From Liolophura sinensis (lineage: Eukaryota > Mollusca > Polyplacophora > Chitonida > Chitonidae): 64,000 nucleotides of DNA. The notes under the pieces are model-generated. The model saw only the letters and a program-made list of their open reading frames with translations, was not told the origin of the DNA and ran no database searches. The stretch is from contig NC_088307.1 of the NCBI RefSeq assembly GCF_032854445.1, positions 9,620,017 through 9,684,016 of the forward strand. Direction: 5' to 3'. Of the stretch, positions 52,901 through 61,900 are shown in pieces. Both the position numbers and the translations under genes were made by a program. Each line of letters starts with the position of its first letter. The stretch's first letter is position 1.

Positions 52901-55900
52901 ATTATTTTGGTGAAAAGCAAAATAAAAAAATTTCACAAATTGTATATGTATGTGTGATTGTTACATGAAAAATTCTGTGAACATTCGTTGTCTTTGCATC
53001 ACCAACTTCTCTGCACTCGCTGATGTTACAGCATGAAGAAGCAACAAACATGTACTGCATATTGGTTTCATATTGGTTTTATTAGAGTAGTCTGGTGACC
53101 ATTACTTAAAACAAATTCAGAAGAAAACCTTCAGAACAGGTGTTGACTATACTTTTATTAAAAGAATGTCCGTATCAATATTTATTTAAATCACAGCTGA
53201 TTGACATTAATTTTACATCCATGTGAGCAGTGTGAATGAAATGTGAGTGAAATTTTACATTTTTCTAGGGTGCAATAGGGTCCCCAGGTGCCCCGGGGAG
53301 GGCTGTCCCCCAGGACCCACGGTGAGTTAAGATATTCTCTTTCTGTTTTTCTTCTCCATTGTGTTAAGAGATTGGTGGTAAGAAGGCGGCCACTGATTTC
53401 AAGTCGCAGGAAGATCTGACCAAACCCTCTGACAGTGTTCAAGGCATTTGTTAAATATAGGGAGAGTGTAACGTAAATTATTTCCACACACTGTAGATTC
53501 TTGGTCTGACATTGATCAACAGCAGTTATGGGGCAGTGGGGCTTAATGTTCATACCAAAATGCACTTGAATGGCCACTCCAAACGAAGCTGTCAAGCCAT
53601 TTTGCAAGTCACGGTTATTTCTATACTGAGATGTAAATGAAGCGTTCCTAAGCCATTACTAAAACTTAATGCTATCAGGTAAAATTCTGGCGCACCCCAT
53701 CTTAATCTGACCCCAACTTGGGTTCCTTTACATATGAAGATGATGTGTATTATAAGTCATCCTTGAAAATGAGCTAGGGCCTTGAAACGGACAAGACAGA
53801 TTACCCCCATCAAAAATGTAAATAGAACTGTATTTGAGCTGGTAAAGAGTTACTCCGAGTCTGACAGCATTGGCTAGTTAACCATTCTTCCTCTTTAGAC
53901 AATTGGGGGCCTCCGTGGCTCAGTTGGTTAGCGCGCTAGCGCAGCGTAATGACCCAGGAGTCTCTCACCAATGCGGTCGCTGTGAGTTCAAGTCCAGCTC
54001 ATGCTGGCTTCCTCTCCGGCCGTACGTGGGAAGGTATGACAGCAACCTGCGGATGGTTGTGGGTTTCCCCCGCGCTGTGCCCGGTTTACACCCACCATAA
54101 TGCTGGCCGCCTTCGTATGAGTGAAATATTCTTGAGTACGGCGTAAAATGCCAGTCAAATAAATAAATAAATCTTTAGACAATTACGTCCATAAAACTAC
54201 CATGTGAATCACAAACAAATGCGTGAAAACAGATATAGTGATAAATGTACAAAGTATACTGTTGATATTTATTGTCGCCCACCCCATTACTGTGACCATG
54301 TTACACATTTGGTATAATTCCTGATACTTACTTTGTTACTTACTTTAAGTTTTGTTTTGCTCACATATGTTGGTTTGACCTTTTTTGCTGTTATGTACAA
54401 TTTGTCTATGTGTATAACAAGTAAAGGCAAAATATTGGCCTTAAAAAGACCTTGAATTTTTTTTTTAAATGCTGAGGGTATGACCTTCAAAAGTCCTTGA
54501 GTTTGTATGATATGAATATGTAGTGTTTGAACCCTGTTAGAGCTGTGATTTTGAATTTGTGTTATGATTTCTCCTTATTCAAGGGTCCACCAGGAGGCCC
54601 AGGTGATTTGGGCCCACCAGGTGTGCCAGGTATCAGGGGGAAGCAAGGTATCCCAGGCTTACCTGGGGCTTCAGGACCACCTGTAAGTATAAACAAAGTA
54701 GTACTGCATACATGTAGATCAATATATTGTGTGTAGGGTGCTCACTATGCAATTTGACATACATGTACATATTTGTTTGGATTTGTTATGTAGAATAATG
54801 ACTCTCCTTCCAGTATCATTGAAATAAAAATCTACTTTTCTTCTGAATGCTTGCAACTTCATTTAATATTGGATATATTTATTTTTTGATGTGCTTTTTT
54901 CATGATTCTACTAGCACACTGTAAACAAACTACAAACAAACTACTGCAGGCTTTTGATCCACCAATGGGCAACCGGTGATGAACTGTAAAGACATGTATA
55001 GTCACATAGGTTGTATGCAAGTGTAGTACAGATAGTCTCAGTATATTTACATTAAGCAGAGTTTCATAAATGTCATCAATTTCAGCATATAACCATAGTT
55101 CTCGGTGTTGTTGTTTAGGGTTTCAATGGGGAGCCAGGTGATGATGGTCCAAAAGGTGATCAGGTAAGACTTCAGGTGACAGCTAAGTGATCAGGTGATA
55201 TTAAGAATTAAGGCTACTCTTTAGTCTATGCATTGTGATTGTGAATCTTGATCTGCTGCCTATGTATGAGATTTTATGTCTTGAGTTGTGAAGGCCAAAC
55301 ACATAATACAAAGAAGGCTGTTCAGTTATACTACTTCTCTGCCTTTAACATTAATTTGTACTTAAAAAAGTTGTTTCGAAAGTTGTTTTCATGGCTGCAG
55401 TGTATTTTTGTTTCATCACAGTGTTACAGTTGTTATTTGTGAGCTGTGTATTACAGGGTCCACAAGGTATGGCAGGAGCCATTGGCTACCCAGGACCCAG
55501 AGGTGTTAAGGTGAGGAGAAAACTGAAAAAATCTTTGATGTGAAATACCATGTGTTAGTGAGGTCATTGCATCTTATCAGGGTGTTAACCTCCAGAGAGG
55601 TAATGCTATACAAAAAGTTTTCAGTTCTTTTATATTATCAAAAATTCCAGCCAAATACAGAAATTTATAGTGTTAATGTACGAATACAATCCTGCATATG
55701 TTCTCCAACATTCTGCAGCTCTAAATTTTTGGTATAATTTTGTTGACTAAGGTATATATTTGGTAACATTTATCCTGTGCTTAGCTCTATCCTCTGTACA
55801 ATTCGTGTTTTATTCAGGGAGATCCAGGTCCCAGAGGCCTGATTGCTTCAAGGGAGAGAAGGTATGAATTTCTACTCTTTATTTCTGTTTATAAATCACT

Positions 55901-58900
55901 TTTCTTCAAGGATTATTGTCTAAAAGGCTTTGAGTGACTATGATTCTTCAGTCTTTTTGTCTCTTGCAAGAGGTTTATTCAAGCATATTCTGAAGGCATT
56001 ATTCTCATTCACTATGTTATTGTAGACTGATAAAATTGTACTTCGTACGAAGCTCTTAAATGAACCAACCCAACCAGTGTAACTTTGTTTTCAAAATCAA
56101 ATTAAAAACTGCACTGAAAGTTGCTCTTGCATATGCGAAAAGGTTCAGGAATTAGGATAGATGTGCATTGCTTCTCCTTGACAGAAAAAGGTGAACATAT
56201 AGAGACATATATAGAGAATATCTTGTTCTTATTCAGAAAAACAGCATGTATGACAGCTAAAAATTTCTGATGGTGTTAATGCTTATAAATAATAAATAGT
56301 TTATTAAATTAATAATTCATTTATTTATTTAATTAAATAATGAATTTAATTTATTAATACATAATTATAAATACTTTATAATGCCACTGACAACATTGTA
56401 TAAAGATGGTTTAAAATTTATAAACTCTGCTGCAAAAATGTTGATTTTGATACTGGATTTTTTTATGACAAGACATTTAGTTTGTGAGCATGTCAGGTGT
56501 TATGAAGGAGAAGTGCCCTACAACCTAGTTACATCATCAGTTGTTTCTTTCAAAGTATTGTTGGTAAAAATCAGTGTTTATGTCTCATTGCTACGTTAGG
56601 GAAAGAGTCCTTTACCTTGTCTGTGCATACAACCTTTAGCCTGTATAGCATGTTAACAAAATTTAAGCATTTTTTGAAAATAGCAAAATTTAAGCAGTTT
56701 TTGGTATACAAACCAGAGAACAAAGAACCCAGGTTTTTCCCAGAATGCCCCTTATATGCAGTGACGTGAGGGCTATTGACTGACAGGTGGTGTCTTTCAG
56801 GGTACACCAGGAATTGACGGTCCAATGGGAGAGCTGGTCCACATGGTGACAAGGGTATGAAGGGAGAACGAGGCCTGTTTGGCATTGAAGGCATAGAGGG
56901 ATCAAAGGTAAGGGGTTTTACCTTTACTTCAGGTTTTGTGTGTATTGGGAATTTAACACCTGCTTCATTTCACATGTGGCTGTGTGTGGCTTCTTTAGTA
57001 CAAGGAGTTATCTTAGGATTTTGAACATTACACATATAATATTCGTGTCAGCAGTCCTTTAATTTTCTTCAACAATTAAACAGGCACTCTCTTCAAGCAC
57101 ACTGCAGCCAATCTAATGACAGGCTTTTGATCTACCAGTGGGTAAAAGAAGTATCTTTGAATTCTGTTATAAATTTAGTAATTGGCCTGGCTGTTTCTAA
57201 AATATCTGCAGTGATCGTCAGGGAATCAGTATACTGGAAATTTCATCCATGGTAAAAACTACAAACTTATTCTGGGAGTTTTAATGATCTTAAAAAGGTG
57301 TTCAGTGCTTGTTTGGAAGGTAATATTATATTCTGTTTGTAATACACAGGTTTCAACACCAAAAATATAAAGATATTTTATGCATAAGCTTTATTAGTCT
57401 CAAAAAATGCAGTTTTGGGGGTTTATGTTTAAATGAAATAATTTTATACACAGAAGTGAAACTTTTGGGTATAGTTTATCGCTGTTATTATTATTATGAC
57501 TGAAGAGGATTTTTTTGGTACTGTGTTGTTATTATTGTACTATTGATCACATGACTGTTAAATGTTTCAGGGTGACTATGGTCCCAGAGGAGAGGTTGGC
57601 CCACAAGGACCCCCCGGAGAGAAGGTAAGGGGTTAATCTGGATCAGTTTGCACAACATTCTGAGAGTGGAATTACATCTATGACAGGAATTGTGTAGTCT
57701 ATATGCATAACCTTTGGGGAGTAGGAATTTGAGGCATGCTATCACTCCCAAAACTTAGACAAGAATTCTGAAACAAAATCTAAGTGTGCTAACGTACACA
57801 CTTGAGATAATGAGATCTAGGCATGCTAATTTACATATCTGAGATAATCAAATCTGCGTGTTCGAATTTATATGCTTGTGATAATCATATCTAGGTGTGC
57901 TAATGTACACACCCGAGATAATCAAGTCTGAGGTCACAGGTTCAAATCCAGACATTATTAAAGTGAAAAATTTGTGATATGGTTTCAGATGTGAAAAAAT
58001 TTAATGAGCTGAACTTTGTATTTGTCAGTTTCATGAAGACTTAACTCAAATACATATGTCAGGTATAAGTCTGCTTACATGTAAATTAGCATCGGAACAT
58101 ACATTTAATGATATGACAAGACAAGGGTTAACAATTTCTTGTGGGTATTTCTTTTTAGCAGAAGACAAAAATACATGTACAGATTCATTGACTTTGAAAC
58201 TTTTGTGACTCTTGTGACTTGTTCCTTGCTAAACACCTCTATTGATGATATGATTGCAGGGTCGGCCAGGTATTCCCGGGTTTCCTGGGTTCCCCGGACC
58301 CACAGGGGAAAAAGTGAGTAAGGCAATTAATAATGTATAATAGAGAAGTTTTGAATTTGAACTCTTTTCATAGCTATTTAAAATGAAGTCTTATTGTACA
58401 ATGTGACATGTCTGAATAATCGGGCAACGATTTTTTTATTTCATATTTACTATAACACGGATGCCTGAAAAATAGCTTCATAAAAGTTATTTTGAGTAGA
58501 ACGATATTAGTTAAAACGAAAGGGTTTAATGTTTGGGAGAAACAACTGTGTTTCTGTTCTGCCTTTATATACATTTTCCTCTACATTCAGGGTGCTTAGA
58601 GAATATTCCTCATTGACAATTTGTGAAGCTTCTTGGGAAATGGATGACATTATTGGTTTATCAGAATTTTTAAAGCATAGAAAATGATTAAAAGTGAAAT
58701 TTAGTCATGCTCACACATTACTGCTTTTATTGCTCTCTCTAGGGTGATGAAGGCGGTAGAGGCCGTCGAGGAAAGAGAGGAAAAAGTGGAAAATCTGTAA
58801 GTTTGTTGGTCAAATTTTAGTCCATAATTGTTATCAGGGTCATAAATAGCTGAATTCAAGGCACATGGTCTCTGTGGCTGAGAGATTAGCATGCTAGCAC

Positions 58901-61900
58901 AGCACAATGACCAAGGAGCCTGTCACCAATGCACTCACTGTGAGTTCACATCAAGATTTTCTCTTTGGCAACCTGCTGCTGTTCATGGGTCTCCCCCTGC
59001 GCTCTACCCGGTTTTCTCCCACCATATTAAAACACTGGCCGCTGTTGTGTAAGTGAATTATCCTTGAGGACGGTGTTCACACTTACAGGCTGTTTCTTCC
59101 ATTTTCATCAAAATTAAGGCCATGTTAGTCTTGTTTTGGACCTTGATATAGCTGATATTCTGACAGCTCAAATCAATGGGCACATGTATTGGAAAGCAGT
59201 GCTTTCAGAATGCTTGTTGATGTAGTAACACCTCGTTATTATATTGTTATGATCCTCTTGTTGAAGCCATCATTAATGAGACATGTGTCGTCGTGTTTGA
59301 AAAGGAATCCGGTCTTGTAAAATGCCTCAAAATTCTATTAAATAAATAAATATATCTCAATCAAATGAAACTATGGCAAAATGTAACAAAATCATAAAAC
59401 TGATGTGCCAGCATGTGAAATATTCCTGTAACCTAGGCAATAACAACAGGTAGCTGTGGATGGAGAGATGATCTCAAGGGAACAGACCAGGTACAGTGGT
59501 TAGAGGCGATTACTTGTCAGTCGCTAGGACACACAAGGTGTTGGTTCAAACCTGGCTTGGGCAAGGAATTTGTTGATTCCTCTCTCTCTCTCACTGCTAG
59601 TGGTGCCTTGGTCAGCGGTACTCTTGTGGCCAAATTCGACAGTCAAACATTTGTTGAAGACAGCATGTGTCTTATTATACATATTTATATGTCATATCTG
59701 GGAAAGTTTGTCACAAAATTGCCAGAAGATGGTGGTTTTGACCAGGCACTCTGCTTTCCTCCACGCATAAAACTGACTGCCTTAGTACAAGAGATAAATT
59801 ATTAAAATCTGCAGTTAAAATATCAATGAATGAATCAATCAGATTATCTCAAAGGGAAATAGAATGCTTTGTCAGGTTAATTTATGTCTATGTTTTTTTT
59901 AAATTAGTGTACACTTTATTAAACTTAGAGGAAGAGAAAAATACTATTCTGAATCAACTTGTTATATTGTTTTAGGGTTCCCCTGGACCGCAAGGTGACA
60001 GGGGAGAGCGTGGACCAAGGGTAAGTAACTCTTTGGCCTGCTGGTATTATTGGGTGCTGTAAATTAGCACTAAGCCTGAATTCTTTTGTGTTTTGAGGAG
60101 ATAAAGTAATCGTACATTTTATTGTCGACTTGCACTTTATTGCAACATTATTTGCATTCTTGAAAAAGAAAAGGTCGAATCTGTTCTATATATTAGGGGA
60201 TTGTAATTTAAACAATTAACATGTCCTTGAATATCATCTTTTTTCCTGAATTATTGATGTGATAGGAATAGACCACCAACTGGTAAATTCACTATATGAC
60301 CTAAAGTTTGGCCTGCAAAAAAACTGCACTTTTTGAGGCAAATTGATGTCATAAAATATTTCTGTTGGTGCTGAATATTGTCCAATAAAATAAAATACTG
60401 CCTTCCAATCAAACCACAAAGCATCCTGATCAGACCAACAGAACAGATCAGCAACAGAATAATGTGCAACTTAGTTATGGGCATTTTCCCATAGCATAGA
60501 ATATAACCTTCCAAAGGAACCTCAGAACACAGATCAGTAAAAATCTCAGAATCGAGGAAAAAAATGCAACTTATTCATGGTTGAAGTTTTGGGCCATTTT
60601 AAGTGTGTACATGTAGCACTGTGACACTTACACCTGTAAAACACCAATCAAATCAATAGATAAATAATACCTGATTACTTGTTCTGATCCCCACAGGGTC
60701 AAAGAGGAGAACGCGGGAAGCAGGGAATCCCTGGTCCATTAGGACCCAAAGGGGACACCGGCCCGCCTGGGCCTCCAGGCATCCAGGGTGAGCAGGGAAT
60801 CCAAGGGCCACCAGGTCCCCCGGGGCAGATGGGCATCCCGGGAACAATTGTGAGTGTACACCTGGAATCAGGAACAAAAAGCTCTTGAAGCAGACATGTA
60901 CATGTAATCTTAACTTGTAATTCCTAACCTTAGATTTGAACTTAATATCTGATTTTCAATTTTTTTAACTATTAAGACAGTAACTATTTTCATAGGGCAG
61001 ATGTTATTATTGAAATAAAACTTTCTAAGGTAAGACACAATAAACAGTAAACTGTTTTAAAGTTGAGACTGTTTTAAAGCCTACATGTACATTGTAATCC
61101 AGAACAAAGTGTATTAGGTTCAGTAGTGCGGCGTTTGTCATTATGGCCTAATCTATGACATGACAGGTTCAGTATTGCAGAGTTTGTCATTATGGCCGAT
61201 CTATGACATGACAGGTTAAGTATTGCAGAGTTTGTCATTATGGCCGATCCATGACATGACAGGTTAAGTATTGCAGAGTTTGTCATTATGGCCTGATCTG
61301 TGACATGACAGGTTCAGTATTGCAGAGTTTGTCATTATGGCTGATCTATGACATGACAGGTTCAGTTTTGCAGATTTTGTCATTGTGGCCTGATCTGTGA
61401 CATCGCAGGTTCAGCATTGCGGATTTTGTCATTTTGGCCTGATCTGTGACATCACAGGTTCAGTATTGCGGATTTTGTAATTATGACCTGATCTATGACA
61501 TGACAGGTTCAGTATTGCAGAGTTTGTCATTATGGCCTGATCTATGACATGACAGGTTCAGTATTGCGGATTTTGTCATTATGGCCTGATCTGTGACATC
61601 GCAGGTTCAGCATTGCGGATTTTGTCATTTTGGCCTGATCTATGACATGACAGGTTCAGTATTGCAGAGTTTGTCATTATGGCCTGATCTGTGACATCGC
61701 AGGTTCAGCATTGCGGATTTTGTCATTTTGGCCTGATCTATGACATGACAGGTTCAGTATTGCGGATTTTGTCATTATGGCCTGATCTGTGACATCACAG
61801 GTTCAGCATTGCGGATTTTGTCATTATGGCCTGATCTATGACATGACAGGTTCAAATCCAGCTCCTGCTTTCTGGATACATTCTGGAGTATGGAGTTTTG

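Larger units (their letters stand above)
51205..53268 (+). other. Introns 16-18
   Basis: Intron 17 holds a diverged SINE at 51.84-51.99 kb and a related degenerate SINE tail at 52.35-52.50 kb (gaaataaataaatg end). Introns 16 and 18 show nothing recognised. Confidence 0.65.
53322..58742 (+). other. Introns 19-26
   Basis: Intron 19 holds a young full-length SINE. Intron 23 holds a dispersed repeat (55.97-56.17 kb) and a very AT-rich palindromic stretch (56.28-56.38 kb). Intron 24 holds a degenerate interspersed repeat (57.2-57.4 kb). Introns 20-22, 25 and 26 show nothing recognised. Confidence 0.7.

Noticed and set aside
53269-56907. Whole locus as a processed or decayed pseudogene
   Set aside because: Introns are present, most helical exons and the N-propeptide are intact with good splice sites, and the three lesions are single-base losses in one short segment.
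61074-61286. Minus-strand open frame with 16-residue repeats
   Set aside because: The 48-bp period is divisible by three, so an open frame is automatic; the unit sits in an intron of the collagen gene.
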